From positions 78,446-142,445 of the forward strand of contig JBJHCV010000008.1 in NCBI GenBank assembly GCA_050486225.1: a stretch of 64,000 bases of DNA, written 5' to 3'. The position numbers and the translations under genes were made by a program. Below, in pieces: positions 43,032-51,443 of this stretch. Below the pieces are notes generated by a model that saw nothing but the letters and a program-made list of their open reading frames with translations, did not search any database and was not told the origin of the DNA. The DNA is from JBBDIX01 sp050486225 (GTDB taxonomy: Bacteria > Actinomycetota > Nitriliruptoria > Nitriliruptorales > Nitriliruptoraceae). Position 1 is the first letter of the stretch, and each line of letters opens with the position of its first letter.

Positions 43032-44683
43032 CGAGCCTTCCCGTGACGTTCCTCGCGCAGGTGTCGGTGCCACCCATCGAGTGGTCGAGCATCGCGCCCG
43101 AACTGCCGCCGACCGCTGCCGCGCTGGTCCTGCTGCTCGTCGCCATCGCGCGGTCGCGCCCCCAGATGATCGCCATGCCGGTCGCTGCGGTCGCGGTGGC
43201 CGCGGGTGTGTTGATGCACGGCGCGGGACACACGTTGCCCGCAGCGGTGACGGGCCTGCTCGGTCTCGCACTGCCCGTGCTCGTCGCTCGGTTCCCGGGC
43301 CGGCCGAGCCTCGTGCAGGCGTGGGGCGCCGGGCTGTCGCTGGTCGCCGCACTGGTGCTCACCGGCTGGCAGTACGCCACCCACCTGACCGCGGTTCCCG
43401 GACAGGACGTGATCACCGTCCACGCGGCGCTCGCCGGCTCGGTCGCCAGTGACGGCATCCTGCTGTTCACGCGTCTGACCGTCTACCTGGTCGCCCTGCT
43501 CGTGGTCCCGCTCGGGTACGGGTACCTGAACGACCGGCGGATCAACCGGGCGGAGGTCGAGTCGCTCATCCTGCTTGCCGCGGTCGGCATGGCGGCGCTC
43601 GGGACTGCCAACGACCTCATCACCGTGTTCGTCGCACTCGAGGTGCTGTCGCTCGCCCTGTACGTGCTTGCCGGACTCGCCCGCCGGGACCGGCGTTCGC
43701 AGGAGGCCTCGCTCAAGTACTTCGTGCTCGGGGCGATCGCGTCGGCCATCCTGCTCTACGGGATGGCGCTCGTGTACGTCGCGACGGGGACCGTGCAACT
43801 GTCCTCGATCGGTGCGAGCATCGGGCTCGTGACCACCCCTCCGCTGGTCGCGGGACTGGGTCTCGCGCTGATCACCGTCGGTGTCGCCTTCAAGGTCGCG
43901 CTCGCGCCGTTCCACCTCTGGGTCGCCGACGTGTACCAGGGGGCGCCCACCAGCATCACCGCGTTCATGGCCGCGGCGACCAAGGCGGCAGCGTTCGCCC
44001 TCGCACTGCGCCTGTACCTCGTCGCGTTCCCGTCGCTCGCCGGGATCTGGGTGCCGGTGCTGGCCGTGCTCGCGGCGATCACCATGCTCTACGGCGCCTA
44101 CCTCGCGCTCGTCCAGCACGACGTGAAGCGCATGCTCGCCTACTCGTCGGTCACCCACGCCGGCTACGCGGCGATCGGGCTTGTCGCCACCTCCGACGCG
44201 GGCCTGTCGGCAACCCTGTGGTACGTGCTCACCTACGCCGTCGGCACCGTCGGCGCCTTCGGGTGCGTCGTCGCGGTCGAGCGACGTCGTCGCGGCGAGG
44301 TGACCCTGCTCGACCTGCGAGGTCTCGGGCGCAGCGCGCCGGCGCTGGCCGGAATGCTGGGGCTGTGCCTGCTGTCGCTCGCGGGAATCCCCGCGACGGC
44401 AGGGTTCGTGGGCAAGCTCGTGGTCTTCCGGGCCGGTGTCGAGGCCGGGCTGACCTGGCTCGTCGTGGTCGGCGTGGTGTCGAGCGCGGTCGCGGCGTAC
44501 TTCTACCTGCGCATCGCGGCGACGATGTTCCTCGAGGAGGCCGACGGCGCCCGTGGCGTGCCGGTGGTCACCACTGGACTGTCGGCCGCGGTGGCGGTGA
44601 GCGCGGCCCTGGTCGTGTACCTCGGGGTGCAGCCCCAGGCCCTGCTGGAGATCGCCCGCGCCGCGGCGGTGCTCGTCAGGTGA
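43028..44683 (+). CDS. nuoN: NADH-quinone oxidoreductase subunit N (copy 1)
   Basis: A 551-residue antiporter-like subunit. It shows VFVALEVLSLALYVLAGLAR, APFHLWVADVYQGAPTSI and the DVKRMLAYSSVTHAGYAAIG element. It is longer than copy 2 (489 residues), mainly in the first 100 residues, where extra helices precede the core. It is the last nuo gene of this operon; its stop overlaps the GTG of the polyprenyl diphosphate synthase. Confidence 0.95.
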   Translation: MTSLPVTFLAQVSVPPIEWSSIAPELPPTAAALVLLLVAIARSRPQMIAMPVAAVAVAAGVLMHGAGHTLPAAVTGLLGLALPVLVARFPGRPSLVQAWGAGLSLVAALVLTGWQYATHLTAVPGQDVITVHAALAGSVASDGILLFTRLTVYLVALLVVPLGYGYLNDRRINRAEVESLILLAAVGMAALGTANDLITVFVALEVLSLALYVLAGLARRDRRSQEASLKYFVLGAIASAILLYGMALVYVATGTVQLSSIGASIGLVTTPPLVAGLGLALITVGVAFKVALAPFHLWVADVYQGAPTSITAFMAAATKAAAFALALRLYLVAFPSLAGIWVPVLAVLAAITMLYGAYLALVQHDVKRMLAYSSVTHAGYAAIGLVATSDAGLSATLWYVLTYAVGTVGAFGCVVAVERRRRGEVTLLDLRGLGRSAPALAGMLGLCLLSLAGIPATAGFVGKLVVFRAGVEAGLTWLVVVGVVSSAVAAYFYLRIAATMFLEEADGARGVPVVTTGLSAAVAVSAALVVYLGVQPQALLEIARAAAVLVR

Positions 44684-45729
44684 CCCCGGACCCCGGACCC
44701 TCCGCCAAGCGGGCCGCGCGCCTCGCGATACCGGCCCCTGTGCTGGAGGAGCTCGAGGCGCACGGACTTCCGGTGGCGGGGGTGCTCGAGGCCGTGGAAC
44801 GTCGGCTCACCGAACAGGTGTCCTCGTCCCACGCATTCGTCGACGAGGTGGCGCGCTACCTGATCGAGGCCGGCGGCAAGCGCTTTCGTCCGCTGCTCGT
44901 CGCGCTCACCGGGCACCTGGGTGATCCCGACCGGCCGGAACTCGTCGACGCCGCGGTCATCGTCGAACTGGTGCACCTGGCGACGCTGTACCACGACGAC
45001 GTGATCGACGAGGCGACCGCGCGCCGCGGTACCCCGTCGGCCAACTCGCGGTGGGACAACACCGTCGCGATCCTGACCGGCGACTACCTGTTCGCCCGTG
45101 CGTCCGACCTGTCCGCCGATCTCGGGGTCGACGTCACCAGGATCATGGCGCGCACCCTCGCGCGGCTCTGCGAGGGTCAGATCGCTGAGGTGCAGGGCTC
45201 GATCGGTGCGCTTCCTCCGGACGTTCCGCAACTCGACCCGACGCGTGACCACTACCTCGAGGTCATCTCGGGCAAGACCGCGTCACTGATCGAGACGTCG
45301 TGCCGCTACGGCGCGCTGCTCAGCGGCGTCGACCCGGAGGGCGTCGACGCCGCCGCCGCCTACGGCTGGAACGTCGGCATGGCGTTCCAGCTGTCCGACG
45401 ACCTCATCGACATCGCCGCTGATCCGCACGACTCCGGCAAGGTCCCGGGTACCGACCTGCGCGAGGGGGTTCGGACCCTGCCCGTGCTCATCGCGCTCGA
45501 TGCGGACCCCGACGGGGAACTCGCGGGACTGCTCGACGGCGAACTTGGCGAGGCCGATCTGGCTCGTGCCCTCGATCTCCTGCGCGGCACCGACGCGCTC
45601 GACCTCGCACGGGACGTGGCGCGGGGATACGTGGAGGCGGCGGTCGCCCACCTGGACGGATTCGAGGAACGCGCGGTCGTCACCGCCATGCGCCGCCTCG
45701 CCGAGTACTCGCTCCAACGGGTGGGGTGA
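44680..45729 (+). CDS. Long-chain polyprenyl diphosphate synthase
   Basis: A 349-residue trans-isoprenyl diphosphate synthase. The first Asp-rich motif is HDDVIDEATARRG, the second is FQLSDDLIDIAAD, and AGGKRFRPLLVAL is the isopentenyl diphosphate-binding region. Small residues upstream of the first motif (VHLATLYHDD) suggest a long-chain product, suitable for the menaquinone side chain used by MenA. The four-base overlap with nuoN puts it under the same Rex-linked promoter. Chain length cannot be read reliably from sequence; hepta- to nonaprenyl is likely. Confidence 0.88.
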   Translation: MTPDPGPSAKRAARLAIPAPVLEELEAHGLPVAGVLEAVERRLTEQVSSSHAFVDEVARYLIEAGGKRFRPLLVALTGHLGDPDRPELVDAAVIVELVHLATLYHDDVIDEATARRGTPSANSRWDNTVAILTGDYLFARASDLSADLGVDVTRIMARTLARLCEGQIAEVQGSIGALPPDVPQLDPTRDHYLEVISGKTASLIETSCRYGALLSGVDPEGVDAAAAYGWNVGMAFQLSDDLIDIAADPHDSGKVPGTDLREGVRTLPVLIALDADPDGELAGLLDGELGEADLARALDLLRGTDALDLARDVARGYVEAAVAHLDGFEERAVVTAMRRLAEYSLQRVG

Positions 45730-45733
45730 CGTC

Positions 45734-46405
45734 GTGCGACCGCTCGACGAGGTGGTCGGCGAGGACTGGGCACACGCGCTCGAACCGGTGTCCGCCAGGA
45801 TCCGGGCGATGGGGGACTTCCTTCGTGCCGAACAGGCGGCCGGGCGCCGGTTCCTTCCGCGCGGTGAGGACGTGTTCGCCGCCTTCGCGACCCCACCGCA
45901 GGACGTACGGGTCCTGATCGTCGGTCAGGACCCGTATCCGACCCCCGGGCACGCCGTCGGCCTGTGCTTCTCGGTGGCCCCCGACGTGCGACCCCTGCCG
46001 GCGAGTCTCGTGAACATCTTCCGCGAGTACCGGGAGGACCTCGGGTTCGAGGAGCCGTCGAACGGGGACCTGACGCCGTGGGTGCACCAGGGGGTGTTCC
46101 TCCTGAACCGGTGTCTCACCGTTCGGCCCGGTGCCCCCGCGTCACACCGGGGCCGGGGCTGGGAGGAGGTCACCGACGCGGCGATCGATGTGCTCGTCGC
46201 GCGCGACCAGCCGCTCGTCGCGATCCTGTGGGGCCGTGACGCCCAGCAGCTCCAGCCGCGACTCCGAGGGGTGACGTGCCTCGCCTCGCCCCACCCGAGC
46301 CCGATGTCCGCGTCGCGCGGGTTCTTCGGGTCGAGACCGTTCAGTCGGACCAACGAGGCGCTGGTCGACCACGGGGCCCCGCCGGTCGACTGGCGGCTGC
46401 CCTGA
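45734..46405 (+). CDS. ung: Uracil-DNA glycosylase (family 1)
   Basis: A 223-residue Ung that removes uracil from DNA. The catalytic water-activating Asp is in VGQDPYPTPGHAVGLCFSV and the minor-groove motif is ASPHPSPMSASRGFFGSRPFS (key words HPSPMSA and RGFFGS). The LLNRCLTVRPG segment and SHRGRGWEEVT are also typical. The GTG lies four bases after the preceding stop, so a repair gene is placed at the tail of a respiratory transcript. It is the only non-respiratory gene in the 27.9-57.5 kb stretch. Confidence 0.94.
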   Translation: MRPLDEVVGEDWAHALEPVSARIRAMGDFLRAEQAAGRRFLPRGEDVFAAFATPPQDVRVLIVGQDPYPTPGHAVGLCFSVAPDVRPLPASLVNIFREYREDLGFEEPSNGDLTPWVHQGVFLLNRCLTVRPGAPASHRGRGWEEVTDAAIDVLVARDQPLVAILWGRDAQQLQPRLRGVTCLASPHPSPMSASRGFFGSRPFSRTNEALVDHGAPPVDWRLP

Positions 46406-46466
46406 CCGTGCCGGTGGTGGTCGACCGCTGCAGCGAGCGGGGGGCGTCGGAGTGCGTCCGCTGCCG

Positions 46467-46496
46467 TTGGGGGCTCGTCCGGCAGGTTGCTAGCAT
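46467..46496 (+). promoter_or_regulatory. Candidate promoter of the second nuo operon
   Basis: TTGGGG at 46467-46472 and TAGCAT at 46491-46496 are separated by 18 bases, about 64 bases before the nuoA2 start. The 46406-46559 interval contains no gene and no Rex-type inverted repeat, so this operon seems to escape the control proposed for copy 1. Confidence 0.45.
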
Positions 46497-46559
46497 CGCG
46501 CCGCCGGCCCGACCACGGGTCGTGTGGCGCGGCGCGGCCCCACTGGGGAGGACCACCGG

Positions 46560-46943
46560 GTGACCTTCGACGAACAGTACGGCACGGTTGCCGTCGTGCT
46601 CCTGCTGGGCTGCGTCCTGTACGCGGTCATCATGCTCGTCAGCCGGCTCATGCGTCCGTCGATCCCGTCGCCCCAGAAGCTGACCACCTACGAGTGCGGG
46701 GTCGAGGCGGTCGGTACCGGCTGGTCGCAGATGAACATCCGGTACTACGTGTTCGCGTTCCTGTTCGTCATCTTCGACGTCGAGGCGATCTTCCTCTTCC
46801 CGTGGGCGGTGGTCGTCGGTTCGCTCGACGCGACCACCACTCCGTCGGCGCTCTTCGCCGTCGTGGCGATGTTCCTGTTCATCGGGACGCTGCTCGAGGG
46901 CCTGGCGTACGCCTGGAAGAAGGGGGTGCTTCGATGGGAGTGA
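46560..46943 (+). CDS. nuoA: Complex I subunit A (copy 2)
   Basis: A 127-residue three-helix subunit. Conserved features are KLTTYECGVEAVG and the helix NIRYYVFAFLFVIFDVEAIFLFPWA. GGGGAGGA lies about eight bases before the GTG. It opens an eleven-gene operon A, B, C, D, H to N, which lacks nuoE, nuoF and nuoG. Its end overlaps nuoB2 by ten bases, as in copy 1. Confidence 0.93.
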   Translation: MTFDEQYGTVAVVLLLGCVLYAVIMLVSRLMRPSIPSPQKLTTYECGVEAVGTGWSQMNIRYYVFAFLFVIFDVEAIFLFPWAVVVGSLDATTTPSALFAVVAMFLFIGTLLEGLAYAWKKGVLRWE

Positions 46944-47467
46944 TGGACCAGCTCGAACTGCCGAAGCCGATCCGGTACGTGTTCAACTGGGGACGCAAGT
47001 ACTCCCTGTGGTGCTTCAACTTCGGTCTGGCGTGCTGCGCGATCGAGTTCATCGCGGCCTCGACGTCCCGCCACGACTTCATCCGTCACGGCGTCATCCC
47101 GTTCGCGCACGGACCGCGTCAGGCCGACCTGCTGGTCGTGTCGGGCACGCTCACCGACAAGATGGCGCCGGCGGTCAAGCGTCTCTACGAGGAGATGCCG
47201 GAACCCAAGTACGTCATCTCGTTCGGGTCGTGCTCCAACTGCGGGGGTCCCTACTGGGACAGCTACTCCGTCACCAAGGGGGTCGACCAGGTCATCCCGG
47301 TCGACGTGTACGTGCCGGGGTGCCCGCCACGCCCCGAGGCGCTGCTCGACGGCATCATCGCCCTGCAGGACCGCATCCAGAACGAGTCCCTGAAGGACCG
47401 GATGGCCCAGCGACGCATCGACCCGATCACGCTCGGAGCGGACGCTCCGTTGGCGCTGGAGGGTTGA
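46934..47467 (+). CDS. nuoB: Complex I subunit B (copy 2)
   Basis: A 177-residue N2-cluster subunit. The ligands are the Cys pair in FGLACCAIEFIA, one in FGSCSNCGGPYWD and one in VPGCPPRPEALLDG. The GSCSNCGG segment carries an additional Cys compared with copy 1. The C-terminus is about 15 residues longer. The gene starts with ATG inside nuoA2. Confidence 0.94.
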   Translation: MGVMDQLELPKPIRYVFNWGRKYSLWCFNFGLACCAIEFIAASTSRHDFIRHGVIPFAHGPRQADLLVVSGTLTDKMAPAVKRLYEEMPEPKYVISFGSCSNCGGPYWDSYSVTKGVDQVIPVDVYVPGCPPRPEALLDGIIALQDRIQNESLKDRMAQRRIDPITLGADAPLALEG

Positions 47468-47468
47468 G

Positions 47469-48380
47469 GTGACCGACGTCCTCGCGCGCCTCGACGACGC
47501 GCTCAGTCCCGACGAGATCGCCACCATCCTGCGTGAGCGCCTCGGCGACGTGATCCTGGACTCGCGTGTCGAGTTCCGCACGTTCACCCTGACGGTGGGG
47601 CCCGACGTCTGGTTCGACGTCGCCAGGGTGTGCCGCGACGAACCGTCACTCGCGTTCGACATGTTCGACTGCCTGTTCGGGGTCGACGCGCGTGAGGACG
47701 GCTTCGACGTCGTCGCGGTCCTGTACTCCACCTCGACCGGTAATCGGGTCGCCCTGCGCACCCGCTGCCCGGGAGGCCGCGAGGCCCCCACCTGTCCGTC
47801 GATCACCGAGCTCTACCGTGGTGCCGACTGGATGGAGCGCGAGACCTGGGACATGTTCGGGATCGAGTTCGAGGGTCATCCCGGACTTGCGCCACGACTG
47901 CTCACGGTGGAGAACTTCGAGGGCTGGCCGCTGCGCAAGGACTTCACGCTCACGGCGCGGGTCGCCAAGGCCTGGCCGGGTGTCAAGGAGCCCGTGGAAC
48001 TCGACGAGGACGGGAACGTCATCGAGCGGGTCACCGGCATCGGCGACGCTCCGGGCCCCTACGACCTCGACAAGGCCATGGCGGAGCAGGCGCGCGCCGC
48101 GAACGCCGGGCCCGAGGCGGACGAGCCGCCCAGTGACGAGCCGCCAGGCGACGAGGACGACGCCTCGGAGGGCGACGCCGAGGACTCACCGGACACCGAG
48201 ACCGCCGTGACGACCGACGACGGCGCCGCGCAGGATCCGGGCGCGGCACGGCAGAAGGCCGATGACCGGCGCCGCGAGCAGGCCGAGGCACGCCGTCGCC
48301 GCGCCGAGGAGCGCGCCACCGGCGACGACGGCGACGAGTCGACCGACGCGGCCGGCCCCGACCGGGAGGACGAGGCGTGA
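47469..48380 (+). CDS. nuoC: Complex I subunit C with long acidic tail (copy 2)
   Basis: A 303-residue protein. The conserved 30-kDa domain occupies residues 1-170, with YRGADWMERETWDMFGIEFEGHPGL as the family core (key words ERETWDMFGIEFEGHP) and ENFEGWPLRKDFTL at its end. The remaining 110 or so residues are low-complexity: first strongly acidic (PPSDEPPGDEDDASEGDAED), then Arg/Ala/Glu-rich and probably helical (ADDRRREQAEARRRRAEE), then acidic again. Copy 1 has no such tail. The C-terminus overlaps the nuoD2 GTG. Confidence 0.9.
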   Translation: MTDVLARLDDALSPDEIATILRERLGDVILDSRVEFRTFTLTVGPDVWFDVARVCRDEPSLAFDMFDCLFGVDAREDGFDVVAVLYSTSTGNRVALRTRCPGGREAPTCPSITELYRGADWMERETWDMFGIEFEGHPGLAPRLLTVENFEGWPLRKDFTLTARVAKAWPGVKEPVELDEDGNVIERVTGIGDAPGPYDLDKAMAEQARAANAGPEADEPPSDEPPGDEDDASEGDAEDSPDTETAVTTDDGAAQDPGAARQKADDRRREQAEARRRRAEERATGDDGDESTDAAGPDREDEA

Positions 48381-49558
48381 GCGACCTGTCCACGCGCGAG
48401 CGCGTCCACCCCGGCACCGCGCCGGGGGAGGACATCCACCTGGAGATCGTCGGTGACGGCGACTTCGCCACGGCCGACATGTCGTTGTCGATCGGTCCGG
48501 CGCACCCTGCCACGCACGGTGTGTTTCGCATCGTGCTGGAGATGGACGGAGAACGGGTCCGCGATGCCCGACCGGTCATCGGCTACATGCACCGCGGGTT
48601 CGAGAAGCTCGCCGAGCACCGCGACTACCGGCAGATCAAGGCACTGGTCAACCGGCACGACTGGCTGTCGGGGTTCAGCAACGAACTGGGGGTCGCGCTC
48701 GCCGTCGAGCAGATGCTCGAGATGGAGGTGCCCGACCGAGCGCAGTGGATCCGCATGCTGCTCGCGGAGTGGAACCGGATCCTCAACCACCTGATGTTCG
48801 TGGGGTCGTTCGCCATCGAACTCGGTGCCATCACGCCCATGTTCTACGCGTTCCGAGAGCGGGAGGACATCCAGCACCTGCTCGAGTCGGCCACCGGTGG
48901 ACGCCTGCACTTCACGTACAACCAGGTCGGCGGGCTCAAGATCGACCTGCCGAAGGGGTTCCTGCAGCAGTCGCTCGGCCTGTCCCGGACCGTTCGTCGG
49001 CGCCTGCCGGACTACTTCGACCTCGTGCTCGGCAACGAGATCTTCCAGGCACGCACGAAGGGCGTGGGCCCGCTGCCCACCGACGTCGCGCTGTCGTACG
49101 GGGTGACCGGCCCAGCGCTGCAGGCGACGGGCCTTGCCGAGGACAGCCGCGTCACCGAGCCGTACCTGAAGTACGGGGAGGTCGACGTGCGCGTGCCCGT
49201 CGGGGAGAACGGCGACTCGTTCGACCGCTTCGCGTGCCTGCTGCGCCGCATCGAGGCATCGCTCGACATCATCGACCAGATCCACGACCACCTTCCTCCC
49301 GGACCGGTCAACACGAAGCTGCCCAAGATGGTCAAGGCTCCCGAGGGCGCGACGTACGTGCGCACGGAGAACCCGCTCGGGCAGCTGGGTTACTGGCTGG
49401 AGTCCGACGGTGGCCGCACGCCGTGGCGCCTCAAGATGCGCACGCCGTCCTTCTCGAACGTGCAGGCGATCCCGTACCTGCTGCGAGGGGTGCTCGTACC
49501 GGACGCAGTCGCCGTGCTCGGCAGCGTGTTCTTCGTCGTGGGGGACATCGACCGATGA
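48377..49558 (+). CDS. nuoD: Complex I subunit D (copy 2)
   Basis: A 393-residue quinone-site subunit with SIGPAHPATHGVFRIVLEMDGE, IGYMHRGFEKLAEHRDYRQ and NPLGQLGYWLESDGGRTPWR. It contains only one cysteine, so the Ni-Fe ligands of membrane-bound hydrogenases are absent and this is a quinone-reducing complex, not a hydrogenase. It overlaps nuoC2 and nuoH2 by four bases. Confidence 0.94.
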   Translation: MSDLSTRERVHPGTAPGEDIHLEIVGDGDFATADMSLSIGPAHPATHGVFRIVLEMDGERVRDARPVIGYMHRGFEKLAEHRDYRQIKALVNRHDWLSGFSNELGVALAVEQMLEMEVPDRAQWIRMLLAEWNRILNHLMFVGSFAIELGAITPMFYAFREREDIQHLLESATGGRLHFTYNQVGGLKIDLPKGFLQQSLGLSRTVRRRLPDYFDLVLGNEIFQARTKGVGPLPTDVALSYGVTGPALQATGLAEDSRVTEPYLKYGEVDVRVPVGENGDSFDRFACLLRRIEASLDIIDQIHDHLPPGPVNTKLPKMVKAPEGATYVRTENPLGQLGYWLESDGGRTPWRLKMRTPSFSNVQAIPYLLRGVLVPDAVAVLGSVFFVVGDIDR

Positions 49559-50658
49559 CCAGCGCCCTGCACACCGCGACCGTGATCTCCGGCCACTACA
49601 CGAGTGTGCTGACCCAGGACAGCTTCGTGCTGTCTCTGGTGCTCAAGATCGCCATGGTCGTGGGCCTGTTCCTCACGGTTCCGCTCGTCGGCGGCTACCT
49701 CGAGCACAAGGTCATGGCCAGGATGCAGCACCGGCGCGGGCCGGTCGAGGCGGGCCCGTTCGGCACGCTCCAGCTGGTCGCTGACGGGATCAAGTTCATC
49801 CAGAAGGAGGACGTGATCCCGCGCGCCGCGGACCGTAGGGTCTTCGCCCTCGCACCGGCGCTGACCCTCGTGCCCGTGCTGCTCGTGTTCGTCGTGCTCC
49901 CGTTCGGTCCAGGGGTGTTCGCGCTGGACCTCGAACTGGGCCTGTTCTACGCACTCGCCGCCGGGTCGATCGGGGTGCTCGGCATCCTGATGGGTGGCTG
50001 GGCGAGCGCCAACAAGTTCTCGCTGCTGGGTGGCCTTCGGGCCGGCGGCCAGCTGATCGCCTACGAACTGCCGCTCATCATCGCCGCGATCACCATCGCC
50101 GTGCAGGCGGGCACGCTGTCGCTGGTGGGCATCGTCGAGGCCCAGGCCGCGTTCCTGATCCCGGGCACCTCGATCAACGTGTGGTTCGTCTTCCCGCAGA
50201 TCGTCGGGTTCGCGATCTTCTTCCTCGCGGCGATGGCCGAACTGTCCAGGCCGCCGTTCGACATGCCGATCGCCGACTCGGAACTCGTGTTCGGGTACAT
50301 GACCGAGTACACGGGCATCAAGTTCGCCATGTACATGCTCGCCGAGTACGCGGGGATGATCGCGATGGCGGCCCTGATGGTCGTGCTCTTCCTCGGAGGC
50401 TGGCAGATCGCACCCGGCGTGCCACTCCCCGGTTGCGAGGGAACCGCCGGGATCTTCGACTGCGGCCTCGAGGGAACCCTGCTGGGTGTGGGGGTGACCC
50501 TGGGCAAGATCATGGCGCTGGTCTTCGTCATGGTGTGGTTCCGGGTCGCCTACCCGCGCCTTCGCGAGGACCAGCTCCAGCGCTTCTCGTGGCTGGTGCT
50601 CGTCCCGCTGTCGCTGCTCAACCTTGCCGTCGTGACCGTCCTGAAGGTGATGTTCTGA
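49555..50658 (+). CDS. nuoH: Complex I subunit H (copy 2)
   Basis: A 367-residue membrane subunit directly following nuoD2, where the E, F and G genes would be in a full operon. It has EHKVMARMQHRRGPVEAGPFG, GWASANKFSLLGGLRAGGQ and AELSRPPFDMPIADSELVFGY (key words RPPFDMP and ELVFGY). The stop shares one base with the nuoI2 ATG. Confidence 0.94.
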   Translation: MTSALHTATVISGHYTSVLTQDSFVLSLVLKIAMVVGLFLTVPLVGGYLEHKVMARMQHRRGPVEAGPFGTLQLVADGIKFIQKEDVIPRAADRRVFALAPALTLVPVLLVFVVLPFGPGVFALDLELGLFYALAAGSIGVLGILMGGWASANKFSLLGGLRAGGQLIAYELPLIIAAITIAVQAGTLSLVGIVEAQAAFLIPGTSINVWFVFPQIVGFAIFFLAAMAELSRPPFDMPIADSELVFGYMTEYTGIKFAMYMLAEYAGMIAMAALMVVLFLGGWQIAPGVPLPGCEGTAGIFDCGLEGTLLGVGVTLGKIMALVFVMVWFRVAYPRLREDQLQRFSWLVLVPLSLLNLAVVTVLKVMF

Positions 50659-51443
50659 TGGCGACGACCTCACCTCCGGGCGTCGGGCTCCTCAAGGGGC
50701 TCGGCGTCACCATCAAGCACCTGGGCCGGCGCCCGGCGACGCAGATGTACCCGAAGCAGCGTCCGGACCTGGCTCCCCGTACGCGCGGGGTCATCGCCCT
50801 GATGGACGAGAACTGCACGGTCTGCATGCTGTGCGCGCGTGAGTGCCCGGACTGGTGCATCTACATCGACTCCCACAAGGAGACGGTGCCTCCGGCGAAG
50901 GAGGGGGGACGGGCCCGGACGCGCAACGTCCTCGACCGGTTCGCCATCGACTTCTCGCTGTGCATGTACTGCGGGATCTGTGTCGAGGTCTGTCCGTTCG
51001 ACGCGCTGTGGTGGTCGCCCGAGTTCGAGTACGCGGAGTACGACATCGACGGGCTTCTCCACGAGATGGGGCGACTGCGCGAGTGGATGGACACCGTGCC
51101 GCCACCGCCGGGACTCGACGACGGTGCCGTACCGCCTGCGGAGGTCGCCGAGGCGATCGCGTCGGCGGAGAAGGCGCTCGCCGCAGCCGCCGAGCCGGCC
51201 CCTGCCGAGGCAGCGCCGGCAGACGAGGCCACGACCGACGAGCCGTCCGGTGAGGACGCGCCCGCCGAGAAGGCCCCTCCGAGGAAGGCCGACGTCCACG
51301 TCGAGGGTGGACAGATCGACCAGGAGACCTACGACCAGCTGATCGCCGAGGGCAAGTCGGAGCGCATGGCTCGAGCGAAGGCCAAGGCGGCGTGGGTGCG
51401 CAAGGAGAAGCAGCGCATCATCGACGAAGGGGGCGGCGCGTGA
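50658..51443 (+). CDS. nuoI: Complex I subunit I with C-terminal extension (copy 2)
   Basis: A 261-residue subunit. Two [4Fe-4S] motifs occur: Cys53, 56, 59, 63 (NCTVCMLCARECP) and Cys102, 105, 108, 112 (LCMYCGICVEVCP). Residues 150-215 form a Pro/Ala/Glu-rich linker. Residues 220-261 carry a basic helix-like element with EGKSERMARAKAKAA that is nearly identical to the N-terminal element of the cytochrome b subunit IV homologue at 11446-11517 (20 of 24 residues). NuoI of copy 1 lacks it. It should receive electrons from whatever replaces the NADH module. Confidence 0.93.
   Translation: MATTSPPGVGLLKGLGVTIKHLGRRPATQMYPKQRPDLAPRTRGVIALMDENCTVCMLCARECPDWCIYIDSHKETVPPAKEGGRARTRNVLDRFAIDFSLCMYCGICVEVCPFDALWWSPEFEYAEYDIDGLLHEMGRLREWMDTVPPPPGLDDGAVPPAEVAEAIASAEKALAAAAEPAPAEAAPADEATTDEPSGEDAPAEKAPPRKADVHVEGGQIDQETYDQLIAEGKSERMARAKAKAAWVRKEKQRIIDEGGGA

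Noticed and set aside
46429..46438. Palindrome CGCTGCAGCG after ung considered as an operator or terminator
   Set aside because: It is short, without flanking symmetry or a tail, and expected by chance in this sequence.
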